Shown: positions 7,823-17,262, counted from the stretch's first letter. The stretch is 36,953 nt of DNA from Desulfovibrio sp. (GCA_031276485.1 JAISMY010000009.1:1-36953); one strand, 5' to 3'. Notes: generated by a model from the sequence alone, not told the origin. Program-made: numbers and translations.

Positions 7823-8407
7823 CTATCCTTTGGAGACCTGGACAAAATCCAGTTCCACCGGGGTTTGTCTTCCGAAAATGGACACTGCGACGCGCAGTTT
7901 CCCCTTGTCGTAATTGACGTCTTCCACTATGCCGTTGAAGCCTCCGAAAGGCCCGTCGATGACCCGGACCTCGTCGCCGCGCTCAAAGTTGAACTTGGGC
8001 CGGGGCTGCTCGCGGCGCTCTTCCACAAGAGCGCGGATGCGTTCGGCCTCGGAGTCGCGCATGGGGGTCGGCAGACTCTTGCCGCCCACGAACCCCGTGA
8101 CTTTGGGAATGCTCTGCACGAGATGCCGGGAAAAATCGTTCATCACCATGCGGACCATCACATAGCCGGGATAGAACTTGCGGGTGAAGGTCTTTTTCTC
8201 CCCGCGCACCAGTTCCATAACTTTTTCCGTGGGGATGACCACTTCGGCGATGAGTCCCTTGTCCTGCTCCGTGCGCATCATTTCGCGCAAGGTTTGTTCC
8301 ACCCGGTTTTCAAAACCGGAGTAGGTATGCACCACGTACCAGCGGGGCCTGGGGGCGTCGAGCGCGGCATCGGCCGCGGGGAAGGCGTTTTCAGAGCTTT
8401 GCGTCAT
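7823..8407 (-). CDS. nusG: Transcription termination/antitermination protein NusG
   Basis: 194 residues from the ATG at 8405-8407 (MTQSSENAFP). The longer ORF-track start reads through secE in another frame and is wrong. The NGN domain has RWYVVHTYSGFENRVEQTL, the RNA-polymerase-binding part, and the KOW domain has FERGDEVRVIDGPFGGFNG at about 140-160. NusG tethers RNA polymerase to Rho or to the ribosome and raises elongation rate. The N-terminal 20 residues before RWYVV are longer than in E. coli. The start is 4 bp after the secE stop, so the two are translationally linked. Confidence 0.97.
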   Translation of the reverse strand: MTQSSENAFPAADAALDAPRPRWYVVHTYSGFENRVEQTLREMMRTEQDKGLIAEVVIPTEKVMELVRGEKKTFTRKFYPGYVMVRMVMNDFSRHLVQSIPKVTGFVGGKSLPTPMRDSEAERIRALVEERREQPRPKFNFERGDEVRVIDGPFGGFNGIVEDVNYDKGKLRVAVSIFGRQTPVELDFVQVSKG

Positions 8408-8411
8408 GGTC

Positions 8412-8705
8412 CTATCCGCGCGAAAGTATGGCTTCCATGATTTTGGACAGCAGGATATCCGCCAGTCCCAGGAAGATCGACATAACGACGATGAGCGCGA
8501 GAACGGCCAGCGACGTCGTCTTGATTTCCCTGCCCGTGGGCCAGGAAACTTTGTCCAGTTCCGCCCTGGATTCTTCCAGGTAACGGCGCAACGCTTCAAA
8601 CTTCGCGGCCGGCCCGCCGAATCCGCGCGTCAGGGCCGTCGCCGCCGCCTGCCGCGCCGGTGTGCCCTCGGTTCCGCTTTTCTGCTGCTTCTTCTTGCCG
8701 GCCAT
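8412..8705 (-). CDS. secE: Preprotein translocase subunit SecE
   Basis: 97 residues from the ATG at 8703-8705 (MAGKKKQQKSG); the ORF-track start 51 bases earlier lies in untranslated leader. A charged N-terminus precedes the amphipathic helix with RAELDKVSWPTGREI, the family signature, and then a single membrane segment (SLAVLALIVVMSIFLGLADILL). SecE clamps SecY in the inner-membrane translocon. This is the short one-helix form used by most bacteria. AAGGTGA precedes the start. tRNA-Trp is upstream and nusG immediately downstream, as in many proteobacteria. Confidence 0.95.
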   Translation of the reverse strand: MAGKKKQQKSGTEGTPARQAAATALTRGFGGPAAKFEALRRYLEESRAELDKVSWPTGREIKTTSLAVLALIVVMSIFLGLADILLSKIMEAILSRG

Positions 8706-8899
8706 AGTGTCACCTTTATTCTCGCGCATAGGATGCGGCGGCCTGACCCGCGACATCGTTACCGGTGCCTGTATGCAAAAACATCAGGGCGCTGTTTGTG
8801 GTTGTTTTTGCAGGAAAGTCGGCATAAATACGCTTTTCGCCGACCCGCGCCCTGCGGACAGCGCAACCGCCCGCCTGCGCGGACAACACCCGGAAAGTA

Positions 8900-8976
8900 T
8901 GGCAGGGCAGGAGGGATTCGAACCCCCAACTTGCGGTTTTGGAGACCGCCGCTCTAGCCGTTGGAGCTACTGCCCT
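8900..8976 (-). tRNA. tRNA-Trp (anticodon CCA)
   Basis: On the minus strand a 7-bp acceptor stem AGGGCAG/CTGCCCT closes a full cloverleaf. The T-loop is GGTTCGAATCC and the anticodon loop CTCCAAAA carries CCA. The 3' CCA is encoded. It lies between rpmG and secE, the conserved place for trpT in this cluster. Confidence 0.97.
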
Positions 8977-9055
8977 TCATCGGTTCACGGAAGAGGGATG
9001 CGGGAGCAGACGCGCGCCCGCCGCCGTTGCGCGCCGTTTTTTCCGCGCGGACTGC

Positions 9056-9205
9056 CTATCTGGTTTCCCGGTGGACAGTCATCTTTCTGTCCCACGGGCA
9101 GTATTTTTTCAGTTCAAGGCGGCCCGTGGTCGTTTTTTTGTTTTTGCTCGTGGCGTAGTTGCGCCGTTTGCACTCCGTGCAGGCGAGCAGGATGTTGACG
9201 CGCAT
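9056..9205 (-). CDS. rpmG: 50S ribosomal protein L33
   Basis: Not in the ORF track because it is only 49 residues ([20 protein letters not shown]... ending HRETR). L33 is a small E-site protein of the large subunit. The N-terminal CTEC pair and a single C-terminal Cys in YCPWDRK are visible. The fourth zinc ligand of zinc-binding forms is Asp here, so a complete zinc ribbon is not formed. The ATG is three bases after the tuf stop, with GGAG in the last tuf codons, so translation is coupled to tuf. The tuf-rpmG-tRNA-Trp-secE order is a conserved arrangement. Confidence 0.95.
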   Translation of the reverse strand: MRVNILLACTECKRRNYATSKNKKTTTGRLELKKYCPWDRKMTVHRETR

Positions 9206-9208
9206 CGG

Positions 9209-10402
<1,194 letters not shown>

Positions 10403-10462
10403 GGTACTCTCCCTGACCGTCCTTTAGAAATTATTCTGCGTTTTGTGTTTGCAAATCGGGCA

Positions 10463-10538
10463 TGGAGCCCACGAGCAGGATTGAACTGCTGACCTCGTCC
10501 TTACCAAGGACGCGCTCTGCCGACTGAGCTACGTGGGC
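10463..10538 (-). tRNA. tRNA-Thr (anticodon GGT)
   Basis: Minus-strand cloverleaf with acceptor stem GCCCACG/CGTGGGC, T-loop AGTTCAATCCT and anticodon loop TTGGTAA. Discriminator T and an encoded 3' CCA are present. It is the last tRNA before tuf. Confidence 0.97.
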
Positions 10539-10573
10539 AATTCCGGCTGCGTGGGGAGGAAGGAGGCGCCGCG

Positions 10574-10648
10574 TGGAGCGGGAAACGGGATTCGAACCCG
10601 CAACCCTCAGCTTGGAAGGCTGATGCTCTGCCGTTGAGCTATTCCCGC
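10574..10648 (-). tRNA. tRNA-Gly (anticodon TCC)
   Basis: Minus-strand cloverleaf with acceptor GCGGGAA/TTCCCGC, T-arm GGTTCGAATCC and anticodon loop CTTCCAA. 3' CCA is encoded. It lies between the Tyr and Thr(GGT) tRNAs. Confidence 0.97.
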
Positions 10649-10782
10649 ATGACCGCCGTAGTTCCTCGACGGATCGTCCCGTCTCCTACAGCCTTTGCCG
10701 TTTTTCCGGGCCTTTCTCACACGGCGGGCGCCGGAAAGTATATACATAACGCAACCCTGTGTCCGGGTTACGATGTTTTCCC

Positions 10783-10867
10783 TGGTGGTGGGGGGTGGAT
10801 TCGAACCACCGAAGTCACTGACGACAGATTTACAGTCTGTTCCCTTTGGCCGCTCGGGAACCCCACC
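10783..10867 (-). tRNA. tRNA-Tyr (anticodon GTA)
   Basis: An 85-base class II tRNA on the minus strand with a long variable arm. Acceptor is GGTGGGG/CCCCACC, anticodon loop CTGTAAA, T-arm GGTTCGAATCC, and the 3' CCA is encoded. Confidence 0.97.
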
Positions 10868-10874
10868 GTCCATA

Positions 10875-10950
10875 TGGAGCCGGCGATGGGACTCGAACCC
10901 GCAACCTGCTGATTACAAATCAGCTGCTCTGCCAGTTGAGCTACGCCGGC
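10875..10950 (-). tRNA. tRNA-Thr (anticodon TGT)
   Basis: Minus-strand cloverleaf with acceptor GCCGGCG/CGCCGGC, anticodon loop TTTGTAA and an encoded 3' CCA. It is the first gene of the tRNA-tuf transcript and lies 7 bp before tRNA-Tyr. Confidence 0.97.
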
Positions 10951-10993
10951 AATGAATCAGACTTACTTAGGCGCGCTTTCGGTAAAAAGCAAG

Positions 10994-11031
10994 CAAAAAA
11001 ATGCGCCGGGAAAAAAGAACGGACGGCGCAT
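10994..11031 (-). terminator. Rho-independent terminator of the GT61 gene
   Basis: On the minus strand ATGCGCCG and CGGCGCAT form a perfect 8-bp stem followed directly by a run of Ts. It lies about 90 bases past the GT61 stop codon and just before the tRNA-Thr(TGT) promoter region, so it separates the two units. Confidence 0.75.
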
Positions 11032-11122
11032 CGGGCCCGTTGCCGGGAACCGGGCGGCGACGGAGACCGCGCGGCGGGCGGGGATGAAATTTCTCCCGCG
11101 CGCGACGCCGCCTCGTTCCGGT

Positions 11123-12355
11123 TTATGACTTCAGCAGCAAATCCACAGCCTGCCTCATCTTCTCTATATCGACATAAAAATTCGAGTTTCTCTCGCCGGT
11201 GACGGATTTGTTACCCATGACAACGTGATGTTCGCAGTTCATGAACTGCGAGAGCGCGACATAGCTGCCTTCGACAAAACCGGGCGGGAAGATTTCCAAA
11301 AAACGCACGCCGGGTTTGCAGAACAGCAGGTTCGTCGCGGCCGCGCCGTGCGGGCAGACAACGGCGTCCGCATTGCGGGCAAGGCGTATTTTCATGTCCA
11401 CGGGATGCTCGGCGCAGAGGATTTTCCGAAAGCCGCATGCGCCGAGCAGGGCAAGCAGCTCGTCTTCATTTTCCACATCGCGGTTGCCTATATCTCCGCG
11501 TCCCAGGTACAGGCGTTTGGGCAGTTCATCCTCAAAATTCCCGCGCGGCACAAGGGCGGAAAGCTCCCTTACGGCGGACAGGGCCGGAACGCAGCACCTG
11601 TGGGGCGGTGCATTGACGACGCCGACGCTGCGGAACCGGTACAGGCGGTAGTCGGCAACCGTCAAAACGCGTTCCTTCGGCACGCCGAGCAGGGCAAAGG
11701 TTTCTGTCTGGTACGGAAAGTTGTCGTCCACGCAGAGCAGCTTGTTCCGCCACGCCGGACAGTGCAGCATGCGCCCGACCAGCTCCGCGAACCAGGTGTA
11801 ATAGCCGCCCGCATGCCATGTGTTCAGGGCGAGGGCGTCTTCATTGATGAAGACCGGCCTGCGCGTGCGGATATCCTTGTTGTTCCTGTAGAGGTCGTTG
11901 AACGCCGCCGGCGTGTCCGCGATAAAGCGGCGCTCGCGGTCGAGAGCGAAGGTTCTGAAACAGTGGCCGTCCGGAAAGGTATACTCGTACAATTCGGGGA
12001 TATGGGCTTCCGGCGCGTTGAAGCGGGCCGGCAGTTCCGAGTCGACGCTTTTGACGCGGAACGCGGGCGCATAGGACGGGCCGTGGACTACCGCGCGCGT
12101 TGCCGCTCCCTCGCGCAGCGCTTCGACCGCCGTGATGCGGACATCTTTGAGAACCTCCGGAAACAGCGCGGCGCGCAAGGTTTCTATGCAACGCCGCTGC
12201 AGGCGTTTGCCCGGCACGACGTTGCGGATCGTCTTGTGCAGAAATTCGTAGACGGCAACGCTGTCCATACCCGCATGACCGACCGCGTCCGCCGGCAGCG
12301 TCTGACCGTACTCCCGGCCCGCGCCCGCCGGCGGGATGTCCAAAAGTTTGCTCAC
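11123..12355 (-). CDS. GT61/DUF563-like glycosyltransferase
   Basis: About 410 residues from a proposed GTG start at 12353-12355 (VSKLLDIPPAG) with GGAG four to five bases upstream. The longer ORF-track start at 12526 would place a strong terminator hairpin inside the coding region and has a poor ribosome site. The C-terminal half carries the family pattern: LYLGRGD, then DAVVCPHGAAATNLLFCKPG with its HGA glycine loop, then FLEIFPP. Family members transfer sugars in capsule, LPS or O-antigen assembly; a xylosyltransferase relative is known in plants. The sugar here cannot be told. No other polysaccharide gene is nearby. A terminator lies downstream at 10994-11031 and another upstream at 12423-12460. 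Confidence 0.75.
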   Translation of the reverse strand: MSKLLDIPPAGAGREYGQTLPADAVGHAGMDSVAVYEFLHKTIRNVVPGKRLQRRCIETLRAALFPEVLKDVRITAVEALREGAATRAVVHGPSYAPAFRVKSVDSELPARFNAPEAHIPELYEYTFPDGHCFRTFALDRERRFIADTPAAFNDLYRNNKDIRTRRPVFINEDALALNTWHAGGYYTWFAELVGRMLHCPAWRNKLLCVDDNFPYQTETFALLGVPKERVLTVADYRLYRFRSVGVVNAPPHRCCVPALSAVRELSALVPRGNFEDELPKRLYLGRGDIGNRDVENEDELLALLGACGFRKILCAEHPVDMKIRLARNADAVVCPHGAAATNLLFCKPGVRFLEIFPPGFVEGSYVALSQFMNCEHHVVMGNKSVTGERNSNFYVDIEKMRQAVDLLLKS

Positions 12356-12422
12356 CGCGCTCCGCACCCCGATCTCCCTTTGCCCCCGCCTTGACCCGCC
12401 TGCCCCTCCGCCCGGCGCGGAC

Positions 12423-12460
12423 AAGAAAAAAACCCTCGGTTGGGGGGAGCCGAGGGTTTT
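12423..12460 (-). terminator. Intrinsic terminator between gap and the GT61 gene (possible attenuator)
   Basis: AAAACCCTCGG and CCGAGGGTTTT pair as an 11-bp stem on the minus strand, and the 3' arm runs into seven Ts. Two more hairpins lie just upstream: AATCCGGT/ACCGGATT near 12484-12509 and GTGAAG/CTTCAC near 12465-12481. The trio sits about 70 bases before the proposed GT61 start. It could end gap transcription or attenuate the glycosyltransferase. Confidence 0.7.
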
Positions 12461-12526
12461 CATGTGAAGAAGACCTTCACATAATCCGGTAAAAGGAGGG
12501 ACCGGATTTTTGGGATAACCGAACAT

Positions 12527-12950
12527 AACCTTAGGGGGGAAGGCCGACGCACGTTAGGGGGGAACGCTTGCCGCATTCGGTTGCTTATATTTATGCAAAG
12601 GCTGTGCCGGCTCGGCATAGACGCTGTCCTTTCCAGGATTATCCATATATTACCGCGTAATACGTAATACTGACGCACCCGGCGTCCGGCCGCAGGCCGG
12701 CAACGACCGCTGCGTGTCCGCGCACATATGAGCGTTTTCGCTCATAATGTGTTCATTTTCGCACACTGTTTCGAACCATAAAGGAATTTCTGCTGAGGGC
12801 GGGGGGCTGACCTTTCGCCCGGCGGGAAGAAGCCGGGGGTGGCGCCGGCCGGCACCGGATGTGGATTGAAACGCAAAGGGAAAAGCCTGCGGCAAAGAGG
12901 CGCGGCGCCCCCGAAAGAGCGCCGGGCCGCAAAAACGGGTCAACTGCCGG
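12527..12950. other. 424-bp intergenic region between gap and the GT61 leader
   Basis: No coding sequence is credible here. Visible structure: a direct repeat TTAGGGGGGAA (near 12530 and 12554), a 7-bp palindrome ATGAGCG-TTTT-CGCTCAT near 12728-12745 next to a second TGTG/CACA dyad, and a fragment ACCATAAAGGAATTTCTGCTG (near 12776) that is a partial copy of the dispersed repeat described elsewhere. These could be operators for the glycosyltransferase leader, but no promoter stands out. Confidence 0.5.
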
Positions 12951-13967
12951 TTACAGACCTTTTTCGGCGATGAAACGCACAAGGTCGGCCACGCGGTTGG
13001 AATAGCCCCATTCGTTGTCGTACCAGGAAACCAGCTTGGCCGTCAGGGCATCGGCCATGGTGCAGTACTCCGCGTCCACAACGGAGGAATGCGTGTTGCC
13101 TTTGAAGTCCATGGACACAAGAGGCAGCTCGTTGTAGGCCATTATGCCCTTGAGCGGACCCTCGGCGGCCTCTTTCAGCACTTTGCGCAGCCCGTCGGTG
13201 TCGGCAGGTTTCTCAAGAACGGCCGTGAAGTCCACTATGGACACCGTCGGCGTGGGCACGCGCAGCGCGTAGCCGGAAAAACGCCCCTTCAGGGCCGGGA
13301 TGACCAGGGCTACAGCCCTGGCCGCGCCGGTGGACGTGGGAATGATGTTCAGCGCCGCCGCCCTGGCCCGGCGCAGATCCTTGTGCGGCAAATCCAGAAT
13401 GCGCTGGTCGTTGGTATACGAATGGACGGTACACATGACGCCGACTTTGATGCCGAAGGCCTTGTGCACGACATGCGCCACAGGCGCAAGGCAGTTCGTG
13501 GTGCAGGAGGCGTTGGAGATGATGTTGTGCTTTTTCGGGTCGTAGGCGTCCTGGTTGACGCCGAGTACGACGGTAATATCCTCGCCCTTGGCCGGGGCGG
13601 TGATGATGACCTTTTTCGCGCCGCAGGCGCGGTGCACCTCGGCGTCCGCAGCATTGGTGAACACGCCCGTGGATTCGACAACAACATCCACGCCCAGTTC
13701 ACCCCACGGCAATTTTTTAGGATCGCGCTCGGCCAGACTTCTCAACGTCCAGCCTCCCGCCTTCACTGTATCGCCGTCCACAACGGCGTCAAAGGGCGCG
13801 CGCCCGTAGCTGCTGTCGTACTCCAGAAGCTGAAAGTTGACGCGCGCGTCAAAAAGATCGTTGACGGCGACAACGTCGACCGCGTCAGCGTATTTTTCGT
13901 GCAAAGCCCGGAAAACCAGCCTGCCTATACGTCCGAAGCCGTTGACGGCAACGCGTGTTTTGCTCAT
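12951..13967 (-). CDS. gap: Glyceraldehyde-3-phosphate dehydrogenase, type I
   Basis: 338 residues, normal length. It oxidises glyceraldehyde-3-phosphate with NAD and phosphate to 1,3-bisphosphoglycerate in glycolysis and runs in reverse in gluconeogenesis. The Rossmann motif [11 protein letters not shown] is at 6-16, and D37 in VNDLFD favours NAD over NADP. Catalytic C155 lies in [12 protein letters not shown] and H182 in [10 protein letters not shown]. The C-terminal signature [12 protein letters not shown] is intact. AAGGA lies about eight bases before the ATG. It stands alone on the minus strand, with a long spacer before the glycosyltransferase; tpiA of the same pathway is about 7 kb away in the window. 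Confidence 0.98.
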   Translation of the reverse strand: MSKTRVAVNGFGRIGRLVFRALHEKYADAVDVVAVNDLFDARVNFQLLEYDSSYGRAPFDAVVDGDTVKAGGWTLRSLAERDPKKLPWGELGVDVVVESTGVFTNAADAEVHRACGAKKVIITAPAKGEDITVVLGVNQDAYDPKKHNIISNASCTTNCLAPVAHVVHKAFGIKVGVMCTVHSYTNDQRILDLPHKDLRRARAAALNIIPTSTGAARAVALVIPALKGRFSGYALRVPTPTVSIVDFTAVLEKPADTDGLRKVLKEAAEGPLKGIMAYNELPLVSMDFKGNTHSSVVDAEYCTMADALTAKLVSWYDNEWGYSNRVADLVRFIAEKGL

Positions 13968-14109
13968 GCGAAGGTCCTTACATGCCGGATGTTGCTGTAT
14001 GTAAGCTCCTCCTCCCTCCGGATTTGGAAAGAAAGAGCCGTAACAGTATAGAGCCGTTGCGCCGTAAAAGCAAAGATTTTTTTGTCCGCCTTACGCTTAC
14101 GCCGCCCCG

Positions 14110-14173
14110 GCTGTTGTTCGAAACCTCTCCTTTCAGTGAGATTCCCGCTTGACGCCCGGCAAAGCCCGGCATA
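14110..14173 (-). repeat. Dispersed palindromic repeat, partial copy
   Basis: The stretch TCGAAACCTCTCCTTTCAGTG, then AGATTCCCGCTTGACGCCCGG and a GCCCGGC-AAA-GCCCGGC-like hairpin, matches the central part of the repeats at 17003-17127 and 33246-33373. The end that carries the start codon is missing. It lies between the divergent gap and 14232 genes. Confidence 0.65.
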
Positions 14174-14231
14174 CCGTGACTGTGACGATAACATCCGCAA
14201 TACGCCGCACGGGCGTCCCCGGAGCCGGAGA

Positions 14232-14582
14232 ATGCAGCGCATGCTGGAAAAAATGGCGCAGAAACTCAACGAGTACGACGAAGCCTCGCTCATGCAGTTG
14301 TGGCAGCATTACGCCGCGACCGTGCAGGAGTTCGAGCCGAGCCGGCGCTGGGAAGAAGCCGCCCTCGCCCTCTGCCTCATCCAGGCCGTGCACTGGAAAA
14401 ACCAGCTCTTCAACTACAACCTGGCCTTGACGACCGAGCCGGCGGACGTGAACGACATGCCGCCCGTGCCCGACTTTGCGCTTTTGCATAAAAAACAGGG
14501 CGGAGAACAGGACGCCGGGGCCGAACCGCCCAAAGCCACGGTCCTGGCCTTCCCCCCCCGGCCGGAGCGCAAAAAAAACTGA
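14232..14582 (+). CDS. Conserved-looking hypothetical protein
   Basis: 116 residues from the ATG at 14232, five bases or so after GGAG; the ORF-track start upstream runs through a repeat and is not credible. The first 75 residues are probably alpha-helical and rich in aromatic and acidic residues (NEYDEASLMQLWQHY, RRWEEAALALCLIQAVHWKN). The rest is Pro-rich and probably disordered. No signal peptide, membrane segment or catalytic motif is visible, so it is probably cytoplasmic. It points towards purA, 213 bp downstream on the same strand, with a MITE between. I do not recognise the family. Codon use is like its neighbours, which supports a real gene. Confidence 0.65.
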   Translation: MQRMLEKMAQKLNEYDEASLMQLWQHYAATVQEFEPSRRWEEAALALCLIQAVHWKNQLFNYNLALTTEPADVNDMPPVPDFALLHKKQGGEQDAGAEPPKATVLAFPPRPERKKN

Positions 14583-14615
14583 CGCATGCAGGCAGCCCGC
14601 CGCACCAACGTCTGA

Positions 14616-14724
14616 TACCAAGTTGGCGGCAATAGGCAGTTATTTTATATAAATATGCCAAATTTATCAGTATAGTACGATGGATATTTCATCGAATTTA
14701 CACTGTATTGATTGCAACTTGGTA
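14616..14724. mobile_element. IS630-related MITE upstream of purA
   Basis: A 109-bp AT-rich element bounded by TACCAAGTTG and CAACTTGGTA. The right terminal 19 bases, TTGATTGCAACTTGGTATG, are identical to the terminus of the IS630 remnant at 3307-3325. TA at both ends fits IS630-type target duplication. The interior, AT-rich unlike the flanks, codes for nothing. It lies in the purA upstream region, 70 bp before the start codon, and could influence its promoter. Confidence 0.75.
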
Positions 14725-14794
14725 TGGGCAGACAAACGTCGCAAAACCGCGAAGGCTGCGCGCCGGCTGAAAAATCCCGCCGGATGAGGAGCGT

Positions 14795-16105
14795 ATGTCC
14801 AAGATCGTGATTATCGGCGCCCAGTGGGGCGACGAAGGCAAGGGTAAAATCGTGGACAGGCTGGCCCCGGACATGGACGCGGTCGTGCGCTTCCAGGGCG
14901 GGCACAACGCCGGCCATACGGTGTCCGCCGGCGGCAGGACTTACAAACTCAAACTCATCCCTTCCGGCATCCTCCACAAGAACAAAATCTGCCTTGTCGG
15001 CAACGGCGTGGTGCTGGATCCCCGAGAATTCTGCGGCGAAATGGACGCCCTAAGCGCCGAAGGGCTGGACCTCAGCCCGCGGCGCCTGAAAATTTCCCGC
15101 AAATGCCACCTGATATTGCCCTACCATCAGGCGCTCGACCAGGCCCGCGAGGCGTCCAAAGCCGGCGCCAGGATCGGCACCACCGGGCGCGGCATCGGCC
15201 CCTGCTACGAAGACAAGGCCGCGCGCGTCGGGATACGCGCCTGCGACCTTGAAGACTTCGACCTCCTGAGACGCAAGATTACAGAAACGCTCAAAGAAAA
15301 AAACACATTGCTTACCTCCCTGTACGGGCAAAAAAACCTTGATCCGGAAACGCTGATCGCCGAACTGAAACCCGTTGCCGCCCGCCTTGCGCCCTACCTG
15401 ACCGACGTTTCCGAAGAACTGTCCGCCGTTGAGTCCCGCGGGGGGAGCATCTTGTTTGAGGGCGCCCAGGGCGCGCACCTGGACATCGACCACGGCACCT
15501 ACCCCTATGTGACATCTTCCAGTACCGTGGCGGGCAACGCCGCAGCGGGCGCAGGCATCGCCCCCTCGCGCCTGCACAGAGTCATAGGCATCGCAAAAGC
15601 CTACACCACGCGCGTCGGCTCCGGAGCCTTTCCCACAGAACTGACCGGGGAAACAGGAAAATACATTCAGGAAAAAGGCGCGGAAGTCGGCACGGTCACC
15701 GGACGCAAACGGCGTTGCGGCTGGCTGGACGCCGTGATCCTGCGCGAAACCGTGCGCCTTTGCGGAGTGAACGACTTTGCGCTGACCAAGCTGGACGTGC
15801 TCTCCGGCCTGCCGGAAGTGAAAATATGCACGGAATACGTCTACCGCGGCCGGCGCATCAACTATCCTCCCCAGGCGGAAAACGGTCCGGCGGAAGTCGA
15901 ACCCGTCTACGAAAGCCTGCCCGGCTGGCAGGAAGACCTGAGCGCAGCGCGCGCCTTCTCCGATCTGCCGGAAGCGGCGCGCAACTTCGTCGCGCGTGTG
16001 GAAACGCTGACCGACGTGCCGGTAAGCATGATCTCCGTGGGAGCAAACCGTGAACAAACCGTCATGCGGCGCTCCGTTCCGCATCCGGCTCCGTCTGCCG
16101 TATGA
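14795..16105 (+). CDS. purA: Adenylosuccinate synthetase
   Basis: 436 residues, standard for bacteria. It joins IMP and aspartate using GTP to give adenylosuccinate, the first committed step to AMP. The N-terminal GTP loop QWGDEGKGK is at 10-18, with catalytic D13, and H41 lies in [37 protein letters not shown]-type [17 protein letters not shown] and [11 protein letters not shown] motifs are intact. The C-terminal tail after VGANREQT is slightly extended. GAGGAG precedes the ATG. The exonuclease gene follows 89 bp later on the same strand. Confidence 0.98.
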   Translation: MSKIVIIGAQWGDEGKGKIVDRLAPDMDAVVRFQGGHNAGHTVSAGGRTYKLKLIPSGILHKNKICLVGNGVVLDPREFCGEMDALSAEGLDLSPRRLKISRKCHLILPYHQALDQAREASKAGARIGTTGRGIGPCYEDKAARVGIRACDLEDFDLLRRKITETLKEKNTLLTSLYGQKNLDPETLIAELKPVAARLAPYLTDVSEELSAVESRGGSILFEGAQGAHLDIDHGTYPYVTSSSTVAGNAAAGAGIAPSRLHRVIGIAKAYTTRVGSGAFPTELTGETGKYIQEKGAEVGTVTGRKRRCGWLDAVILRETVRLCGVNDFALTKLDVLSGLPEVKICTEYVYRGRRINYPPQAENGPAEVEPVYESLPGWQEDLSAARAFSDLPEAARNFVARVETLTDVPVSMISVGANREQTVMRRSVPHPAPSAV

Positions 16106-16194
16106 ATCGAACGGGCTGCCGGAAAGCCCGGCCCTCCCTTGCCGGTAGGGCGCCTCCCCGATGTGAAAGCAGTTGGAGCATATAGGGATTTTTG

Positions 16195-16944
16195 ATGAAT
16201 ACGGAGACGTTCGACAAAGGATCAACCCCGCCGGCAACCCGCGCCAGGCTGGGCAAGGACGAAGTCAACGCCCTGCCGCTTTTCCGCTACAGCGGCAAAA
16301 TCACCTTGGCCCGCACGGACGCCGATGTCCGGCACGCGCTCCCGCGCCTCGGCCGGGCCGCCGTACTCGGCTTTGATACGGAAACGCGGCCGAGCTTTTT
16401 CCGGGGCGTAAGCTATCTTCCTTCCCTCGTGCAACTCGCTCTCGAAGATGAAGTCTTCCTCTTCCACTTCAAATGGCGGTCTCTGGGACCAGACCTGCTG
16501 TCCATTTTCGAAAACCCCGCCGTCATCAAAACAGGCGTGGCCGTCCACGACGACATGCGCTTTCTGGGCGCCGTCCGCCCCTTCCGGCCCGCATCCGTCG
16601 TCGACCTCGGTGAAGTGGCCCGCCTGAACAACATAGAAAACAGAGGACTGCGCGGACTGGCCGCACTCTTCCTGGGCCTGCGTATCTCCAAAACAGAACA
16701 CTGCTCCAACTGGGGACACGGCGATCTCTCCCCCCGCCAGATCAGCTACGCCGCAACCGATGCCTGGATCAGCCGCGCCCTTTACCTCAAAATGCGTGAG
16801 GCTGGTCTGGACTTTTCCGGTGAAGAAAACCGCAAAGAACGTACCCTGCCGGACGACAACGAACGCCGCCGCCGCTTCAGGGCGCGCAGAATCGTTCGCG
16901 TCTCCCTCAGCGGAACCCGCACGCCGGAAAACCCCGAAACCTGA
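16195..16944 (+). CDS. DEDDy 3'-5' exonuclease (RNase D-like domain)
   Basis: 249 residues from the ATG at 16195; the ORF-track TTG is one codon earlier. It is a single exonuclease domain with the four metal-binding acids of the DEDD family: D61 and E63 in LGFDTETRPSF, D120 in VAVHDDMRFL, and Y185/D189 in SYAATDAWISRALYL. It lacks the HRDC domain of full RNase D, which is usually about 375 residues. Such short forms probably trim structured RNA or DNA 3' ends. The C-terminal 40 residues are basic (ERRRRFRARRIVR) and may bind nucleic acid. The start region TATAGGGATTTTTGATGA resembles the end of the dispersed repeat, so its ribosome site may derive from it. Confidence 0.88.
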   Translation: MNTETFDKGSTPPATRARLGKDEVNALPLFRYSGKITLARTDADVRHALPRLGRAAVLGFDTETRPSFFRGVSYLPSLVQLALEDEVFLFHFKWRSLGPDLLSIFENPAVIKTGVAVHDDMRFLGAVRPFRPASVVDLGEVARLNNIENRGLRGLAALFLGLRISKTEHCSNWGHGDLSPRQISYAATDAWISRALYLKMREAGLDFSGEENRKERTLPDDNERRRRFRARRIVRVSLSGTRTPENPET

Positions 16945-16997
16945 AAAATGTTTCAATCCACGGCCGACTCCATCCGCCGACCGACTCCGTCCCGGCA

Positions 16998-17127
16998 GAG
17001 AGGAGCCGGGTGGATTGCCCCCTCCCTGAAAGGAAGGGTTTACCGGGAAGGTAGGCCCGGCTTCGCCGGGCGTCAAGCGAGAATCTCCCTGAAGGGGGAG
17101 GTTGCAGACCATAAAGGAAATTTTGAT
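16998..17127 (+). repeat. Dispersed palindromic repeat, long copy ending in a ribosome site and ATG
   Basis: About 130 bp in this order: GGAGCCGGGTGGATTG, a CCTCCCTGAAAGGAAGGG hairpin, GGCCCGGCTTCGCCGGGC hairpin, CTCCCTGAAGGGGGAG hairpin, then CAGACCATAAAGGAAATTTTG followed by ATGAGG. The same order, inverted, occurs at 33246-33373, and shorter copies lie at 14110, 21429, 27174 and 28421. No gene follows the ATG here, only GC-rich tandem repeats. Confidence 0.75.
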
Positions 17128-17262
17128 GAGGGTCAAGGGGCATCATGCCCCTTGCGGGGTGCAGGGGCAGCGCCCCTGCCTGGGGGCGGGGGCAGCGCCC
17201 CGGCTTGGGGGCGGGGGCAGCGCCCCGGCCTGGGGGCGGGGGCAGCGCCCCTATCTGTGGGA
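17125..17262 (+). repeat. GC-rich hairpin repeats with 25-bp tandem units
   Basis: It opens with a palindrome CAAGGGGCATCATGCCCCTT, then GGGGCAGCGCCCC hairpins. About 3.5 copies of a 25-bp unit follow (GGGCAGCGCCCCGGCNTGGG plus GGCGG). The opening half resembles the block at 31120-31190. An ORF runs through it (MRVKGHHAPCG...) but its residues simply repeat, so it is not taken as a gene. Confidence 0.7.

Noticed and set aside
10403-10462. Separate tuf promoter between tRNA-Thr(GGT) and tuf
   Set aside because: Only 60 bp remain and no -35/-10 pair is convincing; co-transcription with the tRNAs is the simpler reading.
17161-17262. Possible CRISPR array from regularly spaced repeats
   Set aside because: Units are directly tandem with no unique spacers, and no cas genes are present.
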